DNA of 64,000 nt, taken from NCBI GenBank assembly GCA_022780515.1, contig JALEUV010000066.1, forward strand, positions 1 through 64,000. The letters are read 5' to 3'. The notes under the pieces were generated by a model, which did no database searches, was not told the origin of the DNA, and saw nothing but the letters and a program-made list of their open reading frames with translations. The position numbers and the translations under genes are program-made. Source of the DNA: Anaerococcus sp. (GTDB lineage Bacteria; Bacillota; Clostridia; Tissierellales; Peptoniphilaceae). Of this stretch, positions 7,887 through 16,386 are shown piece after piece (the first letter of the stretch is position 1; each line of letters starts with the position of its first letter).

Positions 7887-9086
7887 ATGAAAATTCTAGT
7901 AATAAATTGTGGTAGTTCATCATTAAAATACCAACTTTTCAACATGGACAAGGAAGAAGTTATGGTAAAGGGTCTTGTTGAAAGAATAGGTATCGAAGGA
8001 TCAAGACTTATCCAAGAAAAAGATGATGATAAATATATAATAGAAGAAAGTATGAAGGACCATACAGAAGCAGTATCACATGTATTTAATGCCTTAGTTG
8101 ATAAGGAAAGTGGAGTAATCTCAGACCTATCAGAAATTGATGCAGTAGGACATAGGTTTGTTCATGGTGGTGAAAAGATTACAGAATCTTCTATAATCAA
8201 TGACGAAGTTAAGGATGCAATCAACGAATATACAAAATTTGCACCACTTCACAACCCAGCTAATCTTATGGGACTTAAGGCATGTGAAGAACTCCTACCT
8301 GGCACACCAAACGTTGCAGTATTTGATACAGCTTTCCACCAAACAATGCCTGCAAAAACATTCCTCTATGGAATTGATTATAAATATTATGAAGAAGATG
8401 GAATTAGAAAATATGGATTCCATGGAACAAGTCATAAATTTATAACCAACAAAACAGCAGAACTTTTAGGAAAAGATGTAGAAGATTTAAATATTATCTC
8501 CTGCCACCTTGGAAACGGTTCATCAATTACAGCTGTTAAAAATGGTAAGTCTTATGATACATCAATGGGTCTAACCCCACTTGAAGGACTAATCATGGGA
8601 ACAAGATCTGGAGATATGGATCCAGCAGTTATAACTTATTTAATGGAAAATAAACATATTTCTCCAAAAGATATGGAAAATTTACTAAACAAAGAATCAG
8701 GAGTTTATGGAGTATCTGGAGTAAGCTCAGACTTTAGAGACCTTGAAGATAGCGCTAAGGAAGGCAATGAAAGAGCTCAAATAGCTTTAGATATTTTCCA
8801 AACCAGGGCTAAAAGATATATAGCAGGATATATGGCAGAAATTGGAAGTGTAGATGCCATAGTATTTACAGGAGGAATTGGTGAAAATTCAATCGATATG
8901 AGAAAAGATATCCTTGATGGCTTCCAACAATTCGGCATCGAAATAGATGATGAAAAGAACAATGTTCGTGGTGGAGCTCACGAGATTTCAACTGATGATT
9001 CTAAGGTTAAGGTAATGGTGATAGCAACTAATGAAGAGTTAATGATAGCAAGAGATACAAAAGAGCTTGTAGAGCTTGACAAGTAG
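7887..9086 (+). CDS. ackA: Acetate kinase
   Basis: AckA interconverts acetyl phosphate plus ADP and acetate plus ATP, the ATP-yielding last step of acetate fermentation. The 399-residue protein shows both family signatures: NCGSSSLKYQLF at the N-terminus and GHRFVHGGE near residue 90, plus HLGNGSS for phosphate binding, and GTRSGDMDP and TGGIGENS for nucleotide binding. TTTGGAGG before ATG is a strong ribosome site. Phosphotransacetylase, the usual partner, is not in the window. Its last codons contain the -35 box of the rpmF promoter. Confidence 0.98.
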   Translation: MKILVINCGSSSLKYQLFNMDKEEVMVKGLVERIGIEGSRLIQEKDDDKYIIEESMKDHTEAVSHVFNALVDKESGVISDLSEIDAVGHRFVHGGEKITESSIINDEVKDAINEYTKFAPLHNPANLMGLKACEELLPGTPNVAVFDTAFHQTMPAKTFLYGIDYKYYEEDGIRKYGFHGTSHKFITNKTAELLGKDVEDLNIISCHLGNGSSITAVKNGKSYDTSMGLTPLEGLIMGTRSGDMDPAVITYLMENKHISPKDMENLLNKESGVYGVSGVSSDFRDLEDSAKEGNERAQIALDIFQTRAKRYIAGYMAEIGSVDAIVFTGGIGENSIDMRKDILDGFQQFGIEIDDEKNNVRGGAHEISTDDSKVKVMVIATNEELMIARDTKELVELDK

Positions 9087-9104
9087 GCACTATCATTATA
9101 TAAT
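9076..9104 (+). promoter_or_regulatory. Consensus promoter of rpmF inside the ackA end
   Basis: A perfect TTGACA (9076-9081, within the last ackA codons) is 17 bases from a perfect TATAAT (9099-9104). This is the best sigma-A promoter in the window and gives rpmF its own strong transcript. Confidence 0.85.
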
Positions 9105-9142
9105 AATAAAGATTGCTAAACTGATAAGAGGAGGTGTTATAG

Positions 9143-9322
9143 ATGGCAGTACCAAAGAGGAGAACATCAAAAACAAGAAAAAACAAAAGAAGAGCCTCAG
9201 CTTATACTTTGAAGAGATCAAACTATGTTGAGTGTCCAAATTGCCACGAACCTATGTTAGCTCACAGAGTTTGCCCAAACTGTGGATACTACAAGGGTGA
9301 AGCAATTCTTGATGTAGAGTAA
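9143..9322 (+). CDS. rpmF: 50S ribosomal protein L32
   Basis: A 59-residue protein absent from the ORF track because of its length. It begins [18 protein letters not shown], the invariant L32 start, and has the four-cysteine zinc ribbon CPNC ... CPNC at about residues 31-46. AGGAGG sits nine bases before ATG. It is flanked by its own consensus promoter and an intrinsic terminator, so it is largely a single-gene unit. In many bacteria yceD (DUF177) lies directly before rpmF; it is missing here. Confidence 0.97.
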   Translation: MAVPKRRTSKTRKNKRRASAYTLKRSNYVECPNCHEPMLAHRVCPNCGYYKGEAILDVE

Positions 9323-9325
9323 AGA

Positions 9326-9351
9326 GATAGTGTTTAACACTATCTTTTTTT
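9326..9351 (+). terminator. Intrinsic terminator after rpmF
   Basis: GATAGTGTT and AACACTATC form a near-perfect hairpin directly after the rpmF stop, followed by eight T. It precedes plsX by about 20 bases, so plsX-acpP-rnc may rely partly on read-through. Confidence 0.9.
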
Positions 9352-9372
9352 GTAAATTTTAAAGAGGATAAT

Positions 9373-10347
9373 ATGAAGATACTAATCGATACATATGGAG
9401 CAGACCAAGGGGAAAAAGTTCTAGTAGAAGGAGCTATAAAGGCTCAAAGTCAGAGGAACTTCACCCCAGTTTTTCTTGGCAATAAAGAAAAAATAGAAGG
9501 TATCATAGGTGGAAGAATAAAGGATTATGAAATAATTCACACAGATTCCTTTATATCAAATGACGAAGATCCAGCTAGGGCCATTAGAAGAAAAAAGGAT
9601 GCATCCATTGTAATAGGATATAATAAATTAAATGAAGGGGGCTATGACGGACTTTTGTCTGCAGGATCTACTGGAGCCTTGCTATCTGGTGGACTTTTTA
9701 TTGCCAAAAGAATAGATGGAATCCAAAGAGCTGCCCTTGCAACTAGCCTTCCTACTAAAGATGGGGTAAGTATACTTATGGATACGGGAGCAAATATGGA
9801 CTGCAAGGCCCAATATTTGGAAGAATTTGCCCTAATGGGTAAAGTATATCTAGAAAATGTTCTAGGAATTGATAATCCCAAGATAGCCCTATTAAATGTT
9901 GGTGTTGAGTCCCATAAGGGTAACAAACTAGCTAAAGAAACTTACAAGCTATTAAGTGAGTCAAAACTTAATTTTATAGGAAATATAGAGGCTCGTGATT
10001 TGCTGACAGGCAAGGCTAATGTCATCCTAGCTGATGGTTTTGATGGAAATATAGCCATAAAAACAGCAGAAGGAGTTGGAAGCCTATTATTTAAAGAGCT
10101 TAAGGGGATGTTCAAAAGCTCTACTAGAAATAAGCTTGCAGCAGGCATCCTTAAAAATGACCTCAAAAGGCTTATTAGTGCCTACAATGTAGATGAAATA
10201 GGAGGAGCACCACTTCTAGGAGTAAAATCCTATGTTTATAAGGCCCATGGAGCATCCAATGAAATGGCTATAACAAGTGCCATCCTAGGACTTATGGAAT
10301 ATATTGACAAAAAAGTTATCGAAAAAATTGAAGGAGAATTGGTATGA
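9373..10347 (+). CDS. plsX: Phosphate acyltransferase PlsX
   Basis: PlsX converts acyl-ACP to acyl-phosphate, the donor for PlsY in phosphatidic acid synthesis. The 324-residue sequence has the family's N-terminal DTYGAD (usually DAMGGD), the GLLSAGSTGALLSGG and LMDTGAN segments, the NVGVESHKGN loop and DGFDGNIAIKTAEGVG. The start has an AGAGGA site. The stop overlaps the acpP start by four bases, matching the common plsX-acpP-rnc order; fabD and fabG, often between plsX and acpP, are absent here. Confidence 0.96.
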   Translation: MKILIDTYGADQGEKVLVEGAIKAQSQRNFTPVFLGNKEKIEGIIGGRIKDYEIIHTDSFISNDEDPARAIRRKKDASIVIGYNKLNEGGYDGLLSAGSTGALLSGGLFIAKRIDGIQRAALATSLPTKDGVSILMDTGANMDCKAQYLEEFALMGKVYLENVLGIDNPKIALLNVGVESHKGNKLAKETYKLLSESKLNFIGNIEARDLLTGKANVILADGFDGNIAIKTAEGVGSLLFKELKGMFKSSTRNKLAAGILKNDLKRLISAYNVDEIGGAPLLGVKSYVYKAHGASNEMAITSAILGLMEYIDKKVIEKIEGELV

Positions 10348-10568
10348 TAAGAGATAGGTTAAGAGAACTAGCAATAGAAAATTTAAATCTAAAAGATGAA
10401 GAAATTGATTTTGACAACAAGATATCAGACTATGATATAGACTCTATAGACATGGTTGATTTTATAATGGTTCTAGAAGATGAATTTTCAATAGAATTCA
10501 CTGATGAAGAATTAGATGAAATTGAAACCCTAGCTGACATAGTTAGTGTTATAAAAAGTAAAAATTAA
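10344..10568 (+). CDS. acpP: Acyl carrier protein
   Basis: ACP carries growing acyl chains on a 4'-phosphopantetheine arm in fatty acid synthesis. The 74-residue acidic protein has the modified serine in DYDIDSIDMVDFIM, a slight variant of the usual DSLD motif, and the helix pattern of a four-helix ACP. ATG overlaps the plsX stop and the acpP stop overlaps the rnc start by one base (TAATG), so the three are translationally coupled. Confidence 0.96.
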   Translation: MIRDRLRELAIENLNLKDEEIDFDNKISDYDIDSIDMVDFIMVLEDEFSIEFTDEELDEIETLADIVSVIKSKN

Positions 10569-11278
10569 TGGCTATTTCTGAAAGTAGATTAAAAAAAATA
10601 GAAGAATTTGAAAATAAAATCGGCTACGTCTTTAAGGATAAGAACCTTATTGATGTAGCCTTTACTCATTCTTCTTATACAAATGAAGTCAAGGGAGCCA
10701 AGCAAAATAACGAAAGACTCGAATTCTTGGGGGATGCTATCCTCGATATGATAGTAAGCGAGATTCTTTTTAGGAGATATCCCAACAAGGAAGAAGGCTG
10801 GCTAACTAAGACTAGGTCAAGACTAGTATGTACTTCATCCTTTGCCCTAGCAGCTGATAAATTTCAAATGTCTTCTTATTTGAATTTTGGTAATGGAGAG
10901 AAGCAAAATGGAGGAGAACTCAAAAAACATGTGAAGGCTGATACCTTCGAGGCTTTTTGTGCTGCCCTTTATCTTGATTCTTCACTCGAGGTCCTATATG
11001 AATTCTTGAAGGGAAATTACCATAAAGAGGCCCTCAATATAATAAAGGACGAGAAAATCTTTAATGACTACAAGACAAAACTCCAAGAGTATCACAATTC
11101 CAATGATAAGAAGATCTTGAAGTATGAACTAGTAGAAGAAAATGGTCCAGAGCATAACAAGACCTTTACTATGGCAGTCAAGCTTGGTAACAGGGTTTTG
11201 GCTACAGGAAGTGGTAGAAATAAGAAGCAGGCCGAACAAGAAGCTGCCAAGGCAGCCTATGAGAAGATTAAGAAATAA
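10568..11278 (+). CDS. rnc: Ribonuclease III
   Basis: RNase III cuts double-stranded RNA and matures rRNA precursors. Residues 1-150 form the endonuclease domain with the signature NERLEFLGDAILDMIVSE holding the metal-binding acidic residues, and HVKADTFEAFCAALYLD with the second acidic set. A double-stranded RNA binding domain follows (KTKLQEYHN ... GSGRNKKQAEQEAAKAA). Length 236 aa is typical. The gene lies in the familiar acpP-rnc-smc neighbourhood, with a radical SAM gene inserted before smc. Confidence 0.98.
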   Translation: MAISESRLKKIEEFENKIGYVFKDKNLIDVAFTHSSYTNEVKGAKQNNERLEFLGDAILDMIVSEILFRRYPNKEEGWLTKTRSRLVCTSSFALAADKFQMSSYLNFGNGEKQNGGELKKHVKADTFEAFCAALYLDSSLEVLYEFLKGNYHKEALNIIKDEKIFNDYKTKLQEYHNSNDKKILKYELVEENGPEHNKTFTMAVKLGNRVLATGSGRNKKQAEQEAAKAAYEKIKK

Positions 11279-11280
11279 TT

Positions 11281-12366
11281 ATGAAGAAGAAAGAATACAT
11301 TATTCCAATCTTTATTCCATTTTTGGGATGTCCGCATGACTGCGCCTTTTGTAACCAGGTTAAGATAACCAATTATAGGGATAAGGTCAACAAGGAAAAT
11401 ATAATAGAAGAAATCGAGAAAAATCTTTCTTACTTTCCAGATAATGAGAATTTGAAGGAAATAGCCTTCTATGGAGGATCCTTTACTGCCCTTCCACTAG
11501 AAACTATGGTTGCTTATCTTGAAATAGCTAAGTCCTACAAAGATAAGGGGATTATTGATAGGATCAGACTTTCTACTAGACCTGATTGTATAAATAATTT
11601 TATTCTGGATATTTTAAAGGACTATGGAGTTGATATAATCGAGCTTGGTATCCAATCCTTGGACCAAGAAGTCCTCGATGCCAACGAAAGGGGCCACAGG
11701 GTAGAAGACTCTTATGAGGCAAGCTCCCTTATAAAGAAAAGAGGCTTTACCTTGGGTCATCAAATTATGCCAGGACTCTTTAAGGATAGTTTTGCTAAAA
11801 CTATAAAAACAGCCATAGACTCAGCCAATATGGAACCAGATATTGTGAGGATCTATCCGACTTTAGTTATAAAAGAAACTAAACTCGAGCAATATTTCAA
11901 TCAAGGTATCTACAAGCCCCTAAGCCTAGATGAAGCCGTAAAATTATCAGCCCTTGCCTATATGATTTATAGGGCAAAAAATATCAATGTTATTAGGATA
12001 GGTCTCCAAGTCACAGAAAATATCAATGACAAGGAAGATGTAGTGGGTGGTCCCTTCCATTCAGCTATAAGGCAACTTGTAGAATCGTATATCTATAGGA
12101 TATATATAGAAAAATTAATTAAAGAAAATAATATAGAAGATGAAGCAAGAATTTACACTGACGATAGGTCGATATCAATCATAGCAGGCAATTTAAAATC
12201 TAACAAAAAATACTTCTATGATAGGTATGGTATAAAGCTAAGTTTTAAAAGTACAAAGGAAGTTCCATATATGGATACAAATGGGACAAAAATTGCCCTA
12301 GATATTGATGGATTTATCTACAATTATGTAAAAGAAAATTATGGTGGTGATTTAAAATTAGACTAG
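11281..12366 (+). CDS. Radical SAM protein, Elp3-like
   Basis: The N-terminus carries CPHDCAFC, the CX3CX2C-type cluster motif of radical SAM enzymes, after a short IIPIFIPFLG strand; further on are EIAFYGGSFTALP and STRPDCI, typical of the Elp3 / HemN-like subgroup, and LGIQSLD. At 361 residues it is shorter than true Elp3 and has a C-terminal part without a recognisable acetyltransferase core. Genes of this type often lie between rnc and smc in clostridia. The substrate is unknown; tRNA modification is a reasonable inference only. The last ten bases overlap the smc reading frame's likely start. Confidence 0.82.
   Translation: MKKKEYIIPIFIPFLGCPHDCAFCNQVKITNYRDKVNKENIIEEIEKNLSYFPDNENLKEIAFYGGSFTALPLETMVAYLEIAKSYKDKGIIDRIRLSTRPDCINNFILDILKDYGVDIIELGIQSLDQEVLDANERGHRVEDSYEASSLIKKRGFTLGHQIMPGLFKDSFAKTIKTAIDSANMEPDIVRIYPTLVIKETKLEQYFNQGIYKPLSLDEAVKLSALAYMIYRAKNINVIRIGLQVTENINDKEDVVGGPFHSAIRQLVESYIYRIYIEKLIKENNIEDEARIYTDDRSISIIAGNLKSNKKYFYDRYGIKLSFKSTKEVPYMDTNGTKIALDIDGFIYNYVKENYGGDLKLD
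12343..12351 (+). promoter_or_regulatory. Extended Shine-Dalgarno sequence of smc
   Basis: GGTGGTGAT matches eight of nine bases of GGAGGTGAT, the full complement of the 16S 3' end. It lies five bases before ATT at 12357, the only position giving a complete Smc N-terminus, so it decides the start. Confidence 0.6.
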
Positions 12367-15300
12367 AAAGTATAGAGCTAAAGGGCTTTAAGTCCTTTGC
12401 CAGTAGAACTAAAATTGAATTTGACGACAAAATCACTGCTGTAGTCGGCCCCAATGGATCAGGTAAGAGTAACATAGCCGATGCCATTAGGTGGGTATTA
12501 GGTGAGCAATCTGCCAAGTCTCTCCGTGGAGCTAAGATGAATGACCTTATCTTTAAGGGGGGAGAAAGCAGCAAGTCCCTAAACCTTGCAGAAGTAGTTC
12601 TAAATTTTTCCAATGAGGATAAGAGTCTTAATATAGACTATGACCATGTCAAAATCCTCCGTAGGGTCTATCGAGATGGGGAAAATGAATATAGGATTAA
12701 TGGTAAAAAAGTTAGGCTCAAGGATATCAAAGAGCTATTCTTGGATACAGGTGTTGGTAAGGAAGGCTACTCTATAATATCCCAAGGACGTATTGACCAA
12801 ATAATCTCCTCATCGCCCAAGGATAGGCGACTTATTTTTGAAGAGGCAAGTGGTATAGCCAAGCACAAGTATAGGAGGGATGAATCCTCCAAAAAACTTG
12901 AAAAAGTTAGCGATGATTTGGAAATTATTGAAAGGGACTGGGAATTTAAAAAGCGTGACCTGGACCACCTTAAAACCTACAAGGATAACTACTTGAAAAA
13001 TAAGGACCTTACTGAAGCACTCAACAAAGATGCCTATTTTTACATCAAAGAGAAAAGTCAAAGCCTTGTAGAAAAGGAAAAAAAAATTAGTGAAGACCTT
13101 AGCCTCATAGATAAAGAAATCTTACAAAAGACTAAGGATAAGGAAGGTTATGAGAAAAAACTTGGGCCTTTTAAGGAGAATTTGGGCGCAATCCTAACTA
13201 GGGCAGATGGCTACAAGGGAAAATTAGAAGAGATAAGGGCCTTAAAGGATAAGGCAACCAATACTATTGAGATAAATAAGCAAAAGCTAGACTACAACGA
13301 GAGGGATATTGATAGGATTGGTAGAGAAATTGAAACCAATAAGTTAAAAAGAGAGAAGTTAAGTAGTGACCTTGAAAAAAGTAGGATAGCTAAGGAAAAA
13401 ATAGAGGAAGAATTAGACCTTGAAATAAAAAATAATAAGGCCAAGGAAGAAGAAATAATAAAGCTTGACCAGGTAATAGATGATCTAAAAAAGGAAAAAT
13501 CCAAGTATCGAAAAGACCAAGATGACCTGAATAATTTAATATATCAAATAGAACTAGAGCAAAAATCTAGGGAAGTCCTAGACAAAAAACGAGCAGAAGA
13601 TGCAATAATAAGGGGTCAAAAGATTAGTAAAATCGAAGACCAACTCAAAAGCTTTGAAGAAGAAAGGGAATCTCTTGACCAAGATGTAAAGGCTAAAGAG
13701 TCTGAGATTGATAATTTATCTAGGGATGTCAATAGCCTAAAAGAAAATCTTGAAGCTTCTAGGGCTAGTATGGAAGAGCTAGTTATTGAAAATAACAAGA
13801 ACAACCTAAATTTGAAGTCCGCTATTTCTGAATTTAAATTACAAAAGGAAACTATTGAAAAAAATAGGGGATATTTTTATTCTATCCAGGAGTTTCTAAA
13901 TAAAAGTAAGGAAAAGGGCCTAGATGACCTCTACTTAGATTCGCTTGCCAATCTAATTAGGGTTAGCGAGGGCTATGAAGATGTCATAGATATTTTGATG
14001 TCAGCTGGCCTACAAAATATTGTTACTAGAAACAAGGAAGATACCAGGAAGTTAATCAACTTCGTAAACTCTAATAGACTTGGTAGGGTAACTTTTTTGC
14101 CGATGGACTCTATCAAATCTTTCAGAAAAGAAAGACCTAAGGAAGATGAAGTCCTTGCCATGGCCTATGACTTGGTTGACTATGACCCAAGCCTAGGCTC
14201 TATTATAGATCACTTCTTAGGATCTACTGTAGTTGTTAGGGATATAGATGATGCAGTTAGCCTATCAGAAAAAATCAAGGGCTATAGGATAGTTAGTAAA
14301 AACCTTGATATTATAAATACCTGGGGGTCAATGGTCGCAGGTAATGATAAGAATAGAAAGAAGAATACCGACCTATTAAACAGGAATAAAAAGCTAGACC
14401 TAATAAAAAAAGACCTACTTCTTTTTAGGAATAAAAAAGATGAGATGAATAAGGCGTACTCTAGTCTAAGTCAGAAGATAGCAAGTCTCAAAGATGAGAT
14501 TGAAGATAAGGACTTAGACCTAAAAGCCAAGGAAAAGGACCTTTCAAGTCTTAGAAGAGATCTAGATGGCCTTATTATTAGGATAGAAAATTCTTATGCC
14601 AACCTAGAAGACCTACAAAAAGATATGTCCCTTGATTCAAGCGAGTTTTCTGATGTAGACCTTGACGAAAAGAAAAGGCAGAGGGAAGTCTTAATTGAAA
14701 AGACAGAAAAAATTAGCCTTGACCTAAATGTAAGCAAGGAAATGTATGCCACTAGCAAGGAAGAAAATTTAAAGGCTCAAAGTAAGATAGAGATCCTAAG
14801 AAGGGATATAAACCTAGCGGCAAATTCCTTAGCTAGCCTAGAAAATGAAATTGCTGACTTAGATGAAACCTATAAAAGAAATACAAAAATAAAGGCTCAA
14901 TTAGAAGAAGACCTCGATGGGTTAAATATCAAAGAAAAGGACCTTAGAGCTAAGATAAGTGACTTTGAAGGTCAAATTACTAAGCTTCAAGGAGATATAT
15001 CTAAGAGTAAGCAAATTATTTCAGATATGGAAGGAAAAAACCAAGAGCTTATTAAACTTAATAAGGAAAGCGAAGATAGGCTAAACGACCTTAATTTAAA
15101 GAGGGTTAAGGTATCCTATGACCTAGATATGGCTAGGCAAAACTTGGCTTCCATAATGGATGAAGTAGGGCCTTTTATGTCTATTTCTTATGATAAGGCA
15201 GAAGAATTATTTATAGGTCAGGAGCCTACAAAAGTTACCAAGAAGGCACTTGTTGATAGACAGAGGGAGATTAATTCTATAGGATTTTTCAATGAAACTT

Positions 15301-15875
15301 CTCTACAGGATTACGAAAGTGCAAAGAAGGACTTCGACTTCTTGGATAAGCAAATGAAGGACCTTATTAACTCCAAATCTGATATAGAAGAGATGATAGC
15401 AAGGCTTGAAGAGCAAATGAAAGAAGAATTTGTCAAGAATTTTAATATAATTAACGAGAAATTTACTAGAATCTTTAAGGTTTTGTTTAAGGGGGGAGAT
15501 GCGAGGTTGCTCCTAGATTCTAAGGATAGCTTAAATGCCGGCGTAGATATTGAAGCAAGGCCTCCTTCTAAGTCTCCTAAGTCCATATCCCTCCTATCTG
15601 GTGGGGAGAAGGCCCTTACTGCAGTGGCTCTTTTATTTGCAATCTTTGAAACAAATCCTGCTCCCTTTGCCATCCTTGATGAGATAGATGCTGCCTTAGA
15701 TGAGGCCAATATCAAAAGATATATAGAATACCTAAAGAGTCTATCTGATAAGACCCAATTTATTATGATAACCCATAGGCAAACAAGTATGACCTTAGCT
15801 GAGAAAATTCATGGGGTAACCATAGACGATAAGGGTATAAGTAAGCTATATTCCATTGACTTCGGTCAAAATTGA
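12357..15875 (+). CDS. smc: Chromosome segregation ATPase SMC (probable AUU start)
   Basis: SMC is the ring-forming ATPase of bacterial condensin and organises and separates chromosomes with ScpAB. The ORF track begins at ATG 12537, but the 60 codons before it encode the essential N-terminus: RLESIELKGFKSFASRTK, Walker A GPNGSGKSN, and RWVLGEQSAKSLRGAK. No ATG, GTG or TTG exists between the upstream in-frame TGA (12348) and 12537; ATT at 12357 sits exactly where family members start. The 1172 residues include two long coiled coils, a hinge around residues 510-650, signature LLSGGEKALTAVAL and Walker B FAILDEIDAALDEAN. Overlaps the radical SAM gene by ten bases. Confidence 0.9.
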   Translation: MRLESIELKGFKSFASRTKIEFDDKITAVVGPNGSGKSNIADAIRWVLGEQSAKSLRGAKMNDLIFKGGESSKSLNLAEVVLNFSNEDKSLNIDYDHVKILRRVYRDGENEYRINGKKVRLKDIKELFLDTGVGKEGYSIISQGRIDQIISSSPKDRRLIFEEASGIAKHKYRRDESSKKLEKVSDDLEIIERDWEFKKRDLDHLKTYKDNYLKNKDLTEALNKDAYFYIKEKSQSLVEKEKKISEDLSLIDKEILQKTKDKEGYEKKLGPFKENLGAILTRADGYKGKLEEIRALKDKATNTIEINKQKLDYNERDIDRIGREIETNKLKREKLSSDLEKSRIAKEKIEEELDLEIKNNKAKEEEIIKLDQVIDDLKKEKSKYRKDQDDLNNLIYQIELEQKSREVLDKKRAEDAIIRGQKISKIEDQLKSFEEERESLDQDVKAKESEIDNLSRDVNSLKENLEASRASMEELVIENNKNNLNLKSAISEFKLQKETIEKNRGYFYSIQEFLNKSKEKGLDDLYLDSLANLIRVSEGYEDVIDILMSAGLQNIVTRNKEDTRKLINFVNSNRLGRVTFLPMDSIKSFRKERPKEDEVLAMAYDLVDYDPSLGSIIDHFLGSTVVVRDIDDAVSLSEKIKGYRIVSKNLDIINTWGSMVAGNDKNRKKNTDLLNRNKKLDLIKKDLLLFRNKKDEMNKAYSSLSQKIASLKDEIEDKDLDLKAKEKDLSSLRRDLDGLIIRIENSYANLEDLQKDMSLDSSEFSDVDLDEKKRQREVLIEKTEKISLDLNVSKEMYATSKEENLKAQSKIEILRRDINLAANSLASLENEIADLDETYKRNTKIKAQLEEDLDGLNIKEKDLRAKISDFEGQITKLQGDISKSKQIISDMEGKNQELIKLNKESEDRLNDLNLKRVKVSYDLDMARQNLASIMDEVGPFMSISYDKAEELFIGQEPTKVTKKALVDRQREINSIGFFNETSLQDYESAKKDFDFLDKQMKDLINSKSDIEEMIARLEEQMKEEFVKNFNIINEKFTRIFKVLFKGGDARLLLDSKDSLNAGVDIEARPPSKSPKSISLLSGGEKALTAVALLFAIFETNPAPFAILDEIDAALDEANIKRYIEYLKSLSDKTQFIMITHRQTSMTLAEKIHGVTIDDKGISKLYSIDFGQN

Positions 15876-15918
15876 AATGATTGTTTATAAAAGTAAAATA
15901 TATAGGTAAGGAGGATAT

Positions 15919-16386
15919 ATGGCAATTAGAAATATTAGAACAGAAGGGGACCCAATATTAAGAAAAAAATCTAAGCTAGTTCCTGAAGTTACAGATAGAA
16001 TAAAAGTTTTACTAGACGACATGGCAGATACTATGTATCATGCTGACGGTGTCGGACTTGCTGCTCCTCAAGTTGGAATATTAAAGAGAGTCATAGTAGT
16101 TGACCCAAGAGAAGAAGAAATAGGATTAGTTAAGCTAATTAATCCTGAGATTATAGAAGAGGACGGCGAGCAAATTGGAGTTGAGGGATGTCTATCAATT
16201 CCAAACTTTACTGCAACGGTCAAAAGACCAGAACATGTTAAGGTAAAATATTTAGACGAAGAAGGCAATGAGAAAATCTGGGATGCCCACGGTTTTCCAG
16301 CAGAAGTCCTATGTCATGAAATAGACCATCTTGATGGAATTTTATTTAGGGACAAGTATGTAGAAGAATTGGAATATAATGATTAA
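15919..16386 (+). CDS. def: Peptide deformylase
   Basis: Deformylase removes the formyl group from nascent protein N-termini, a metal-dependent step. All three motifs are present: GVGLAAPQVG, EGCLSIPN (metal-binding Cys) and HEIDHLDG (HExxH). Length 155 aa is usual for a type 1 or short type 2 enzyme. A strong AAGGAGG precedes ATG. The stop overlaps the start of fmt by eight bases, so deformylase and formyltransferase are made together, as in most bacteria. It heads the def-to-rpe cluster; priA, often ahead of it, is missing. Confidence 0.98.
   Translation: MAIRNIRTEGDPILRKKSKLVPEVTDRIKVLLDDMADTMYHADGVGLAAPQVGILKRVIVVDPREEEIGLVKLINPEIIEEDGEQIGVEGCLSIPNFTATVKRPEHVKVKYLDEEGNEKIWDAHGFPAEVLCHEIDHLDGILFRDKYVEELEYND

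Noticed and set aside
8200-8445. Plus-strand ORF inside ackA in another frame
   Set aside because: Overlaps conserved acetate kinase sequence entirely; composition is that of a shifted frame.
15311-15715. 134-aa minus-strand ORF inside the smc 3' end
   Set aside because: Shadow of the conserved signature and Walker B region of smc.
12537-15875. ORF-track start of smc at ATG 12537
   Set aside because: It would remove Walker A and the first 60 conserved residues, which are encoded directly upstream in the same open frame.
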